The notes: generated by a model from the sequence alone, not told the origin. A stretch of DNA of 60,648 nucleotides from an uncultured Clostridia bacterium (GCA_934167165.1 CAKPKG010000004.1:1-60648); one strand, 5' to 3'. Numbered from the stretch's first letter, positions 45,566 through 53,854 are shown. A program made the numbers and translations.

Positions 45566-46021
45566 TTAAAGTTTCATTTCTACATCTACACCTGCTGGCA
45601 AGTCTAATTTCATTAGGCTATCAACTGTTGTTTGTGTTGGGTATAAGATGTCTATTACTCTCTTGTGTGTTCTCATTTCAAATTGTTCTCTTGAATCTTT
45701 GTGTTTGTGTGGAGAACGTAATATTGTTACTATTTCTTTTTTTGTTGGTAGTGGAATAGGACCTGAAACTTTTGCTCCTGTTCTTTTAGCAGTATCTACT
45801 ATCTTTTCAGCAGACTGATCTAAAATAACATTGTCATAAGCTTTTAATCTTATTCTGATTCTTTCACTTTGAACTGTTGTTTTAGTAACTTTTTCTGTTT
45901 TTGTTGTTTTTGCAGTTTTTGTTGCTGCACCCTTTGTTGTTTTGCTTGTTGCTTTTTTTGTTGTAGCTTTTGCTACTTTTTCAGTTTTGTTTGTTGCTTC
46001 TGCATTTTCTGCTTTTGCCAT
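45566..46021 (-). CDS. rpsJ: 30S ribosomal protein S10, extended N terminus
   Basis: First gene of the S10 operon. The core from ~residue 50 (SERIRIRLKAYDNVILDQSAEKIVDTAKRTGA to DLPAGVDVEMKL) is ordinary S10, also the transcription-antitermination partner NusE. It is preceded by about 49 residues made almost only of Ala, Lys, Thr and Glu (AKATTKKATSKTTKGAATK), disordered and basic like a histone H1 tail. The start ATG 46021 follows AAAGGAGGGAATTTAACA, so the extension is translated. 151 residues versus the usual ~102. Confidence 0.95.
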   Translation of the reverse strand: MAKAENAEATNKTEKVAKATTKKATSKTTKGAATKTAKTTKTEKVTKTTVQSERIRIRLKAYDNVILDQSAEKIVDTAKRTGAKVSGPIPLPTKKEIVTILRSPHKHKDSREQFEMRTHKRVIDILYPTQTTVDSLMKLDLPAGVDVEMKL

Positions 46022-46286
46022 TGTTAAATTCCCTCCTTTAAATTTGTAGTGACACATTTGTATGTATTCACTTAATTGCCTTAGGAAAGTTCTTAACGCA
46101 CCCTAGTGTTTCTTTTATCAACATTTAAAAATCCCAAGTTTACGCAAGATGTGTACTTAGGACAAGTGTGCTTATTTAAAACTTATCCGCCCGGTCTTAG
46201 CCAAGACATACTCCACGAAAGTTCCCTCCATTTCCTTTTTATATAGGAATGTAGCCACATTTCGCTTCATCGCAAATCTACACGCA
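46022..46286 (-). promoter_or_regulatory. Long 5' leader of the S10 operon
   Basis: About 265 bases between the inferred transcription start and rpsJ. It is richer in GC than other gaps and has structured-looking blocks: GGAGGGAACTTTCGTGGAG, GGCTAAGACCGGGCGG, GCACACTTGTCCTAAGTACAC, and ACACTAGGGTGCG. No ORF of note. Likely an autoregulatory ribosomal-protein leader by position; I do not recognise a catalogued motif. Confidence 0.5.
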
Positions 46287-46292
46287 AATAAT

Positions 46293-46322
46293 ATTATACA
46301 ACAAGTTTGTATTGTGTGTCAA
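46293..46322 (-). promoter_or_regulatory. Strong sigma-A promoter of the S10 operon
   Basis: Minus strand TTGACA (46322-46317), 18-base spacer, TATAAT (46298-46293): both hexamers are consensus. Expected start near 46286. Confidence 0.85.
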
Positions 46323-46376
46323 GCATTTTTTCTTTTATTTTTACTATGAAATTTCATCTTTTTTTGCCCCAAAAGA

Positions 46377-46404
46377 GAAAGGCTAGCTTTTTAGTTAGCC
46401 TTTC
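46377..46404 (-). terminator. Terminator of the lipase-like gene
   Basis: GAAAGGCTA and TAGCCTTTC form the stem, with a T-rich tail (CTCTTTT) on the minus strand, 13 bases after the stop at 46417. Confidence 0.75.
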
Positions 46405-46416
46405 ATATTTGTAGTT

Positions 46417-47940
46417 CTATTTTCTTATTCTTGCAAAGAAGGTATTTAATAATTTACTTGTTTTTGTGCATTTTACTTTGAATGTTGTTGATACTACTTT
46501 TGATTCTTCTTCTTTTGATGCTCCTTCTATTTCTTGATATCCGTATCTTCCTTTTTCATTTATATAGTATTTACTTGCTTTATAATTATCATTGTAATAA
46601 GATTTAACCATAAATTCTTTTGTTTCTCCAGCTTTGAAATCTTTAATCTTTAATTTTAATTCGTTTGTTACTTTTTCATCTGGATTATAACTTGGATCAT
46701 TTCTATCTGTTGTACTAGTTTTAATTAGTTTCCATTCCCCATTTACTTTTTCATACCATTCGTATTTTTTTGCACTTGCATATGCTGTTACTGCTCTTAA
46801 TGTTTTGTCTGTGTTCATTGCGAATGATTCTTTATACATTTTTTTGTTCATTCCATCGAAGAAATTTGCTATAAATGCATTTTTATCCGTTACTTTTACA
46901 GCTGGTTTATTTACAGATTTATCTACATCTATAGTTGCAAATGCATCTGCTTCATGTGTTAAATTTATATATGCTGCTATATTTCCTACTTTATAGAATT
47001 TTTGTGCATTTGATAAATCTGTTTTACATGCATTCATAAATGTGTCTGCTTCTGCAATTTTTAATATTCTACTTCCAAATGATTTTAATGCTATATAATT
47101 TTTTCTATGATATGCTATTGAGTCTATTGATGGTGTTACTTCTCTCATTTCACCATAATGTACTCCAAGTGAACTTACTAAATCTCCATATGTATAATAC
47201 TCTATTAATCTTCCATCTTCTCCAATTGCTTTTAATGTTTCTATTGTATCTTTTTTATTTCCGTAATTAAACATGTTTCCAAATGCGGTAAAGAAATTTA
47301 TTCCCATGCCATTAAAATCTACTATTCTTGCTAGTTTTAAGTTTTTGTATTTTTGATTTGAATTAATTGTATCCTCTATATATGCACCACCAATTTGTGC
47401 TAAATATCCACCTAATGAATGTCCTGTTATATAAAAATTATAATTTCCATCTTTTTTAGCATATTGATCTAATGTATCTTGAATATATTCTTTTAGATAT
47501 TTTTCTTGCCTTGCTGCATTTGTTATTCCATATCTAATATCATCAAGTGCATCTGTAGGTGAATTTGATCCTCTTATAACTATAATTACATCATTATCTC
47601 TTTTTAATTTAAATGTAGTTAAACCATTTTTTCTTATTCCTTGTAAACAACTATAGTCTTCTACTTTCCAATCGTCAACTTCTTCTAATGTTGCATAATC
47701 ATGAAGATTAAATTTACCATTTACATAGTTTACAATTTTACTTACTGATTTTAAACCTATTCCATGCAAACATTGTGACATTGTTTTGCCATTTGTTAGT
47801 GGAACATATGACATAGCTGAAGCTACTGCCATTTCTCTATCTGTTACTTCCTCTTTTTCTGTTGCTTTTACTGTTGAGAAATTAAAAATTAATGCCAAGC
47901 ATAATATCAATCCTACTATATAATATTTTCTTTTCATCAT
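46417..47940 (-). CDS. Secreted lipase-like alpha/beta hydrolase
   Basis: 507-residue exported protein. A signal peptide (MMKRKYYIVGLILCLALIFNFSTVKA) precedes a lipase class 3/DUF2974-type domain: VIIVIRGSNSPTDALDDI (oxyanion strand), nucleophile elbow ITGHSLGGYLAQ, a candidate Asp in EYYTYGDLVSSLG and His in SLGVHYGE or IAYHRKNY. The C-terminal ~170 residues are beta-rich and Lys/Thr-rich, probably a binding domain. ATG 47940 follows AAGGGGAGATAATT. Monocistronic. Substrate (acyl lipid or other ester) is inferred from the fold. Confidence 0.75.
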   Translation of the reverse strand: MMKRKYYIVGLILCLALIFNFSTVKATEKEEVTDREMAVASAMSYVPLTNGKTMSQCLHGIGLKSVSKIVNYVNGKFNLHDYATLEEVDDWKVEDYSCLQGIRKNGLTTFKLKRDNDVIIVIRGSNSPTDALDDIRYGITNAARQEKYLKEYIQDTLDQYAKKDGNYNFYITGHSLGGYLAQIGGAYIEDTINSNQKYKNLKLARIVDFNGMGINFFTAFGNMFNYGNKKDTIETLKAIGEDGRLIEYYTYGDLVSSLGVHYGEMREVTPSIDSIAYHRKNYIALKSFGSRILKIAEADTFMNACKTDLSNAQKFYKVGNIAAYINLTHEADAFATIDVDKSVNKPAVKVTDKNAFIANFFDGMNKKMYKESFAMNTDKTLRAVTAYASAKKYEWYEKVNGEWKLIKTSTTDRNDPSYNPDEKVTNELKLKIKDFKAGETKEFMVKSYYNDNYKASKYYINEKGRYGYQEIEGASKEEESKVVSTTFKVKCTKTSKLLNTFFARIRK

Positions 47941-48057
47941 AATTATCTCCCCTTTCATTTGTGAATCCGTTTCATTTTAAGAATATTAAATTCTATACAT
48001 AATATTATTATAACACATTATGTAAAATTATGCAAATTTTGAATAATATGGGCAATA

Positions 48058-48103
48058 AAAAAACTAATAGGTTTACTGATTTTAGTAAACCTATTAGTTT
48101 TTT
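48058..48103. terminator. Strong terminator after DUF1292 gene
   Basis: AAAAACTAATAGGTTTACT and its complement AGTAAACCTATTAGTTTTT form a ~19-base stem with A and T runs on both sides, so it works in both orientations. Confidence 0.85.
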
Positions 48104-48113
48104 TATTAATATT

Positions 48114-48428
48114 TTAGTCTTCATCTATAAAATTAAATTCATCTTTGAATTTTTCTTTAAATATTTCAAAAACTTTATTTAGTACCTCTTGATCATCAAC
48201 ACTTACATAAGATTCTTCATCTTCTGAATCTGTGTCTTCTACTTTTAGTATTACTACTTCTCCGTCTTCGTCATCTTCTTCTGTTGGTAATAATACTATA
48301 TATTCTTCTCCATCCAATTCTATTAAATCTAAAAATTCAAATTTAACTTCATTTCCGTCTTCATCATTTAAAACTATAATATTATCTAATTCTTCGTCTA
48401 ATCCTTCAAAATCATTTTCAAAATCCAT
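48114..48428 (-). CDS. DUF1292 family acidic protein (YrzB-like)
   Basis: 104-residue very acidic protein with the DUF1292 pattern: IVLNDEDGNEVKFEFLDLIELDGEEYIVLLP, then VVILKVEDTDSEDEESYVSVDDQEVLNKVFEIFKEKF. The start ATG 48428 follows AAAGGAGAC. It forms the conserved ireB-ruvX-DUF1292 set (B. subtilis yrzL-yrrK-yrzB). Function unknown. Confidence 0.88.
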   Translation of the reverse strand: MDFENDFEGLDEELDNIIVLNDEDGNEVKFEFLDLIELDGEEYIVLLPTEEDDEDGEVVILKVEDTDSEDEESYVSVDDQEVLNKVFEIFKEKFKDEFNFIDED

Positions 48429-48518
48429 TATTCTTTTGTCTCCTTTCAAATTTATATTTATGTTTTAATATTAACGTCATATTGTTTTATACCATATAGT
48501 TAAGTTTTTTTCAATAGT

Positions 48519-48935
48519 TTATTTGATTTTATTTATATATACTTCTAATATATACACTGCTGATATGGTATCTACTATTTGTCTTTTTTTCTTTTTATTG
48601 ATTTCTAAATCATTCATAGTTCTATAAGCTTGAACTGTTGTTAGTCTTTCATCAATTGTTTCTATTTTTATTTTATTGTACTTACATTTTAATTTATGAA
48701 TAAACTTTTTAGTTTTTTCAACTCTTGGTCCTTCTGTTCCATTCATATTTATAGGCATTCCTACAACTATTGTTTCTACGTTATACTGTTCTAAAATTTT
48801 GTCTAACTCTGCTAATAAAATTTTATCGTTACCTTTATGTTCTATAGTTTTTAAACCTTGCGAAGTTATATTCAATTCATCTGTTATAGCAATTCCTGCT
48901 CTCGCTTCTCCATAATCAATTCCAAGTACTCTCAT
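48519..48935 (-). CDS. ruvX: RuvX/YqgF family resolvase-like nuclease
   Basis: RNase H-fold protein implicated in pre-16S rRNA 5' processing and as a putative Holliday junction resolvase. It is 138 residues, with GIDYGEARAGIAITDE, VVGMPINMNGTEGPR and TIDERLTTVQAYRTM carrying the Asp/Glu active-site residues. It starts one base after the ireB stop. Confidence 0.93.
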   Translation of the reverse strand: MRVLGIDYGEARAGIAITDELNITSQGLKTIEHKGNDKILLAELDKILEQYNVETIVVGMPINMNGTEGPRVEKTKKFIHKLKCKYNKIKIETIDERLTTVQAYRTMNDLEINKKKKRQIVDTISAVYILEVYINKIK

Positions 48936-48936
48936 A

Positions 48937-49191
48937 TTATTCTTCTAATCCTATATAGTCTTTTACCATTCTTTCTAAAAGCTCATCTCTTTCTATTTGT
49001 CTGATCAAATTTCTTGCATTTTTATAACTTGTTATATATGTTGGATCACCAGATAATATATATCCAACAATTTGATTTACTGGATTGTATCCTTTTTCTG
49101 ATAAAGCTCCATACACCTCTTTTAAGATTTCTTTTGCCTTTATATTGTTGTCTCTTTCTACTTCGAAATTCATTGTTTTGTCGTCTATCAT
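48937..49191 (-). CDS. ireB: IreB family regulatory phosphoprotein
   Basis: Small dimeric protein, in Enterococcus a substrate of the PASTA kinase IreK and modulator of cephalosporin tolerance. Starts MIDDKTMNFEVERDNNIKAKEIL; core YGALSEKGYNPVNQIVGYILSGDPTYITSYKNARNLIRQIERDELL. I use ATG 49191, after AGGAGG; 84 residues. A probable PASTA kinase and phosphatase are encoded at 18.6-21.3 kb. Confidence 0.93.
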   Translation of the reverse strand: MIDDKTMNFEVERDNNIKAKEILKEVYGALSEKGYNPVNQIVGYILSGDPTYITSYKNARNLIRQIERDELLERMVKDYIGLEE

Positions 49192-49201
49192 TTTTAACCT
49201 C

Positions 49202-50308
49202 CTATATACAATTAATATTGCTTTCATTTACGTCTGCGTCATCTAAATATTCTTCTAGTTTTTTTGTAACCTCTTCCAAACCTGTACCTTTATAGTATGT
49301 TGCTAAAATAAAGTTTGTTTTTGGATGTACATATATTCTTTTTTTAGTTCTTTTGTTGCTTGATAACTCTTCTTTTTTAATTGAAATTTTTTCAATTTCT
49401 TCCTTTATTGTTTTTATAAATTCTTCTACACCTTCTAAATCTACTCCTGAAAATGCTATTGCAAATTTAGGTCCCATATATCTTACAAAAATGTATTGAG
49501 AAGATATTGATGATTTTACAATATTGCTAATGTCTATAATTGCTTTGGTTCCAGCATCTCTTCCAAATTTTTCGTTTATATCCATTATATTGGTAATATT
49601 AAACATACATATTGTAGATTGGGCATATTTATCTATAACTCTTTTTCCCTTTCCGTATAAATATTCTGCGGAATTTAGTCCTGTAGTCTTATCTACTCTA
49701 TAAATATTTTCTATTGTATTCTGATATGATACAGTCTTTAACACTGATACTATATTTTCTCTAACAACTCCTAAAACATTTGTATCCATATTGTCAAATG
49801 CATGTGGTTCACTGCTTTCAATTATCCAGTATCCTATATATATGTTATCGATGTATAATGGAAAGAACATTGCTGACTTTGCTCTACCCATTTCACTTTT
49901 TTGGTATGCTAGTTTTTCCCCCGCACTATTTATAGTTACGTATTTAGGTGTTGCTGAAGAAATACTATCTTTAAACATTTCTTCTGTATGTAAATTTTTC
50001 AAAGCATCCCAGTGTTTTTCGTCTACATTTGATGCTTTTATAACATATTCAGCCCCATTAAATACTACTATTGTAGAATACCTTATATTAAATTTCTCTA
50101 TTAATATATCATTTATTACTTGCAATTTGTTGTCTACTGGTGTGTCTTTTCCAATTGTATCCATAAAATCTTGTAGAACTTTTAAGTTGCTTAATCTTTC
50201 ATTTATATTTTGAAATTTATTTATTTTTTTGCTTATAGATAAATTGTATATTACCAATGCTATTATAATAATTATTAATACTACTATTGCTAATAAAATA
50301 GGATTCAA
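49202..50308 (-). CDS. Membrane GAF protein with degenerate GGDEF domain
   Basis: 368 residues: one N-terminal transmembrane helix, a GAF-like domain (~40-190), then a GGDEF fold (VDKTTGLNSAEYLYGKGKRVID, MFNITNIMDINEKFGRDAGTKAI). The signature motif is replaced by YMGPKF, and the preceding metal-site context is altered, so diguanylate cyclase activity is unlikely; it may bind nucleotide or scaffold. It begins 17 bases after the CpaE-like gene and ends ten bases before ireB, so one operon is likely. Confidence 0.75.
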   Translation of the reverse strand: MNPILLAIVVLIIIIIALVIYNLSISKKINKFQNINERLSNLKVLQDFMDTIGKDTPVDNKLQVINDILIEKFNIRYSTIVVFNGAEYVIKASNVDEKHWDALKNLHTEEMFKDSISSATPKYVTINSAGEKLAYQKSEMGRAKSAMFFPLYIDNIYIGYWIIESSEPHAFDNMDTNVLGVVRENIVSVLKTVSYQNTIENIYRVDKTTGLNSAEYLYGKGKRVIDKYAQSTICMFNITNIMDINEKFGRDAGTKAIIDISNIVKSSISSQYIFVRYMGPKFAIAFSGVDLEGVEEFIKTIKEEIEKISIKKEELSSNKRTKKRIYVHPKTNFILATYYKGTGLEEVTKKLEEYLDDADVNESNINCI

Positions 50309-50325
50309 GTTATCACCTCATAAGT

Positions 50326-52647
50326 TTATTGTTGATATTTGTTTTTCATCTTGTTTAATGTGCTATTTACATCACTAGAAAAATTATCTTTGTATTGATT
50401 TCCTCTAGGTGAGTATGTTTGTCTGTTTATTAATGGATAAACCATTCCTGCTAATTCCTTTAATGCCATCACTAAGTTTTTTGTATAACCATTTAGTGAA
50501 ATAGAACAATTTATCATTGAATCTAGGTATTTTATATAATTTGGTACTTCAAATGGTATTTCACAATATGGTACTCTTTCTGGATTAAATAGTTCTTTCA
50601 TTATTGTCATTGATGGATCATTGTAATTAGCTATTCCTCCAATTAATCTTTTTACAGAAACGCTTTTAATTTTTACGCTTTTGTTAATTACTATTTTTAG
50701 CTTTTCTTGTCTTAATACGTTTTTAGATTGTAAATTTCTTAAAAATGCTGTTAGAGGTTGCATTGTTAAAACATCCATGCTTTGCACTAAATAAATTTCT
50801 TGTGCTTTTTCAAAATACTCTACAGGTGTTTCAAAATCACAATCTATTAGTACTGCAGAAAAGTTCTTAACTAAAGTTCCTAATATTGTTTCTGCATCTG
50901 AATAATCGTTGTCTTCTTCTGGAAGGCTTGTAAATATAGATAAATTTTTGTTTACTCTAACACCTTCAGCAACGCCACTTCTTAATTTGTATATACTGTT
51001 TTTTGCTGCTGTCATTAATCTTTGTTCATTATTTGTATATACATAATAAGCATTTTTATTTTTAGACATATCAAGTACTGCTGTTGATATTCCTGTACTT
51101 GCTAGCATTTCTGCTACATTATTTACAACAAATGATGTTCCATTTTTTGTTGTTCCTACAAATGCTACAACTTTTTTGTCTTTTGTAATTAGTGAATTAA
51201 ATTCTGTGTTAGTTGGCTTATATGCTGTTTGAATTAATTCTTCTTGTTTGTTTTCATATATGTCATTTGTATTATTATATGTATTATTGTTATTTGTTTG
51301 TGGCTCTTCTGTTTCAAGATTAAATAAATCTATTGAATCATCTTCATCTTCTTGTTCATCTTCATTTTCATCTAAATTAAATAAATCTATTGGTTCATCA
51401 TTTTCTTCTTCATCATCATCTCCTAAACCGAATAAATCTATTGGCTCTTCTTCTTGTTGATTGTTAACTTGTTTAGGTTCATCATCAAGATTAAATAAAT
51501 CTATTAGTTCATCATCTTCATCGTCATTTTGTTGAACCTCTTTTTGTTTAGGTTCTTCTTGAATAACAGGATTTTTTGGAGGTCTACCTCTTCCTCTCTT
51601 TGGTTTATTAGGATCTACTTCTACAGGTGGTGTTTTTCTTGGTCTACCTCTTCCCCTTTTTGGTGGTTCTTCAATTATATTGTTTGTATCTGCACCTTGC
51701 TCTGTTGTTGGTTCTATAATTGTTTCTTCTAAAGGTTCTTCTATTTCTTCTATTTCATTTACTTTTTGTGGATTTTCTTTTATTAGTCTTTTAACTTCTG
51801 TTTTATTAACGCTATGTGGTATAACAATAGGTTTTGATATTTTTGCTTTTTCGGATTCTGCACTTATTAATTTTTCTTGAATAGCACTTTTAGTTTTTGC
51901 ATTTGGCTTGTATTGTGTTTGTGTTGCAGTGCTTGGTCTTACCGTTTTTGGTTGGAAAGCCATCAATTGTTGATATTTTGGTGATCTTTCTTCCAAAACA
52001 GCTTTTACTCCCATTGGTAAATATCTTATTATTATTTTTAATTGTGTATCATTATATTGAGAAACAATATTGTTAAAACTATCTACGTATTTATCTTCAT
52101 TTTTTCCTAGTCTTCTATAATGTTCTTGTATGTTTTGTATTTCTACCTCGCTAACATTGTTTTCGTTTTCTGGTTGATAGTTTACACTATCTGATTCTAT
52201 TTTATAATATTGTTTTGCTTCTCTTTTATTTCTTGGTTTATTAATTAATCTACAAACTTCATCTATGCTTCTATCTTGGCCAATTATTGCATTATAAATT
52301 CCTAATCCAAATATTTTAACCAACATCTCATCTGATTTTGCTCTTCTATCTGTACAGATTAATATTATGTCTGTATTGTCGCCTTCTTCGTCTGTTGCTT
52401 CATCACTTATATTGTCTAATTTTTCAAATAGAAATTTGTCTATCGAATCATAATTGTTGTTAGCAAATGGCTCTAAGTCCTCGCTTATAACAACTCTATC
52501 ATACCCTTTATCTTTTTGTAACTCTTTTAGAATTGCATTAAAGTAATATACATTTTTATATGACAAAATTTCCTTATATTCTTTTTGATATTTTTTAATT
52601 ATTGCTTCTGAAATGTCGTCATTATTTACTGCAAATAAAACCTTCAT
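50326..52647 (-). CDS. CpaE/TadZ-like protein with AT-hooks and IDLFNL repeats
   Basis: 773 residues. N-terminal ~150 resemble a receiver-like domain (MKVLFAVNND, ILICTDRRAKSDEMLVKIFGLGIYNAI). A disordered middle holds two AT-hook-like motifs (KRGRGRPRK, KRGRGRPPK) and four copies of an acidic IDLF(N/G)L motif. From ~510 a MinD/CpaE-like domain reads KKVVAFVGTTKNGTSFVVNNVAEMLASTGISTAVLDMSKNKN; the Walker A lysines are not canonical (GTTKNGTS). Start ATG 52647 follows GGAGG. Its role is unclear: localisation or pilus-type assembly ATPase relative, perhaps DNA-associated. Confidence 0.65.
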   Translation of the reverse strand: MKVLFAVNNDDISEAIIKKYQKEYKEILSYKNVYYFNAILKELQKDKGYDRVVISEDLEPFANNNYDSIDKFLFEKLDNISDEATDEEGDNTDIILICTDRRAKSDEMLVKIFGLGIYNAIIGQDRSIDEVCRLINKPRNKREAKQYYKIESDSVNYQPENENNVSEVEIQNIQEHYRRLGKNEDKYVDSFNNIVSQYNDTQLKIIIRYLPMGVKAVLEERSPKYQQLMAFQPKTVRPSTATQTQYKPNAKTKSAIQEKLISAESEKAKISKPIVIPHSVNKTEVKRLIKENPQKVNEIEEIEEPLEETIIEPTTEQGADTNNIIEEPPKRGRGRPRKTPPVEVDPNKPKRGRGRPPKNPVIQEEPKQKEVQQNDDEDDELIDLFNLDDEPKQVNNQQEEEPIDLFGLGDDDEEENDEPIDLFNLDENEDEQEDEDDSIDLFNLETEEPQTNNNNTYNNTNDIYENKQEELIQTAYKPTNTEFNSLITKDKKVVAFVGTTKNGTSFVVNNVAEMLASTGISTAVLDMSKNKNAYYVYTNNEQRLMTAAKNSIYKLRSGVAEGVRVNKNLSIFTSLPEEDNDYSDAETILGTLVKNFSAVLIDCDFETPVEYFEKAQEIYLVQSMDVLTMQPLTAFLRNLQSKNVLRQEKLKIVINKSVKIKSVSVKRLIGGIANYNDPSMTIMKELFNPERVPYCEIPFEVPNYIKYLDSMINCSISLNGYTKNLVMALKELAGMVYPLINRQTYSPRGNQYKDNFSSDVNSTLNKMKNKYQQ

Positions 52648-52696
52648 GCTTTTAACCTCCAACTTTATCTTTATTTGTATGTTCTGTTTTTATTTA

Positions 52697-53095
52697 TTAG
52701 CGCCAGCCTCTTACTACTATTGCAAATATAAGCGGTAATAGTTGGCAGATCACAAGTATAGTAACTGAAGCTATTATTATTCCAAAGCCTCTATGTTTCA
52801 TATCCAATCTTCTTGTTCCTAATATATATTGGTAAAGTGCACCTATTACAACTGCAACAAAGCAGAAAGGTATACTAAATAATCTAACTTTATTTAATAT
52901 ATATGCTGTCATTCCATATTCTTTTGACCCATATTTTCTTGTATATTCATCAATGTCATTATTCACTTCTTGACTTTCTTCTACTATTTGACTTGCAGTA
53001 TTTGTTTCCATCATATTTTTCTCTTCCATTGCAAATACTGTTCCAAATGATAAAAATAGTAATATTATAATAAATGTTGCTACTAATTTTTTCAT
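52697..53095 (-). CDS. Small exported two-TM protein
   Basis: 132 residues: signal peptide (MKKLVATFIIILLFLSFGTVFA), a polar acidic stretch, then two transmembrane helices (FSIPFCFVAVVIGALYQYIL and IIIASVTILVICQLLPLIFAIVV) with a short basic loop. The topology resembles TrbC/VirB2-type pilin subunits, but I see no decisive motif. It is 50 bases upstream of the CpaE-like gene and probably its operon partner. Confidence 0.6.
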   Translation of the reverse strand: MKKLVATFIIILLFLSFGTVFAMEEKNMMETNTASQIVEESQEVNNDIDEYTRKYGSKEYGMTAYILNKVRLFSIPFCFVAVVIGALYQYILGTRRLDMKHRGFGIIIASVTILVICQLLPLIFAIVVRGWR

Positions 53096-53185
53096 TATAA
53101 TTTGTTCCTCCTAATTTTTCCTTTTTCACTTATAATATCATACAATATTATTAGAAAAATAGCAAGGAATTTATTTAATTTTAAA

Positions 53186-53220
53186 CAAAAAAACATCCCT
53201 TATAAAAGAGATGTTTTTTT
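53186..53220 (-). terminator. Terminator after spoVG
   Basis: AAAAACATC(C)CTTTTATA... in minus orientation: AAACATCTCTTTT and AAGGGATGTTT pair, with T-runs, ten bases beyond the spoVG stop. Confidence 0.8.
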
Positions 53221-53230
53221 ATTTATCTTA

Positions 53231-53515
53231 TTATTCTGCTGAATCTTCGCCAGCTTCTTCAGCTTCTGGAGCTTCATAAGCTTCTAAAATAGCTTTTTGA
53301 ATTTTCTCCCTTGTTTCAGCATTGATTGGATGAGCTATATCTTTAAATTCTCCGTTTGGAGTTTTTCTGCTTGGCATAGCTATGAATAATCCATTTTGGC
53401 TTTCGATAACTTTAATGTCATGAATTACAAATTCATTATCGAATGTTACAGAAGCAACAGCTTTCATTCTGTTTTCTGAATTTACTTTTCTTAAACGTAC
53501 GTCTGTTATTTGCAT
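53231..53515 (-). CDS. spoVG: SpoVG RNA/DNA-binding regulator
   Basis: 94-residue regulator of sporulation and other processes that binds nucleic acid. Canonical start MQITDVRLRKVNSENRMKAVASVTFDNEFVIHDIKV and SRKTPNGEFKDIAHPINAETREKIQ; the end is a short acidic tail (APEAEEAGEDSAE). Monocistronic between a terminator and a region with an inverted-repeat operator candidate. Confidence 0.97.
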   Translation of the reverse strand: MQITDVRLRKVNSENRMKAVASVTFDNEFVIHDIKVIESQNGLFIAMPSRKTPNGEFKDIAHPINAETREKIQKAILEAYEAPEAEEAGEDSAE

Positions 53516-53548
53516 TTATGTGCACCGCCTTCCAATGTTTATATAATT

Positions 53549-53580
53549 TTGTACATATTTTATATTTTTTCTATGTACAA
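53549..53580. promoter_or_regulatory. Inverted repeat upstream of spoVG
   Basis: TTGTACATA (53549-53557) and TATGTACAA (53572-53580), perfect nine-base arms spaced by 14 AT bases, 34-65 bases upstream of the spoVG start. No T-run after it, so an operator is more likely than a terminator. Confidence 0.5.
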
Positions 53581-53697
53581 TTTATTTATTCGCCAAAAAT
53601 ATTTTTTTTCCTTCTTTATTTTACAATATTATTTTAATTATTTTATCTTCACATTTTTTTGTTTTTTTCATATTGTAATATGAATTGGATTTTGTTT

Positions 53698-53800
53698 GGT
53701 TGATGTGAGAGGTGTGATGTTGGAGGTGGGATTTATAGGGCCAGGACTTCGTAGGCTTTTCTCTATTTTCACACCTCGCACCTCACACTTCGCACTTCGT
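53698..53800. repeat. Dispersed palindrome family A, copy 8
   Basis: GATGTGAGAGGTGTGATGTT and CACACCTCGCACCTCACACT arms around TAGGGCCAGGACTTCGTAGGC. It lies between the divergent spoVG and murC units. The rest of 53581-53825 is AT-rich with no gene. Confidence 0.75.
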
Positions 53801-53825
53801 AAAATTACAATTTTACGTCAAGTTA

Positions 53826-53854
53826 TTGAATTTTTTTTAATTTACATGTATAAT
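53826..53854 (+). promoter_or_regulatory. Sigma-A promoter of murC
   Basis: TTGAAT (53826-53831), 17-base spacer, TATAAT (53849-53854); murC ATG is 30 bases further, after GAAAGGTG. Confidence 0.75.
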
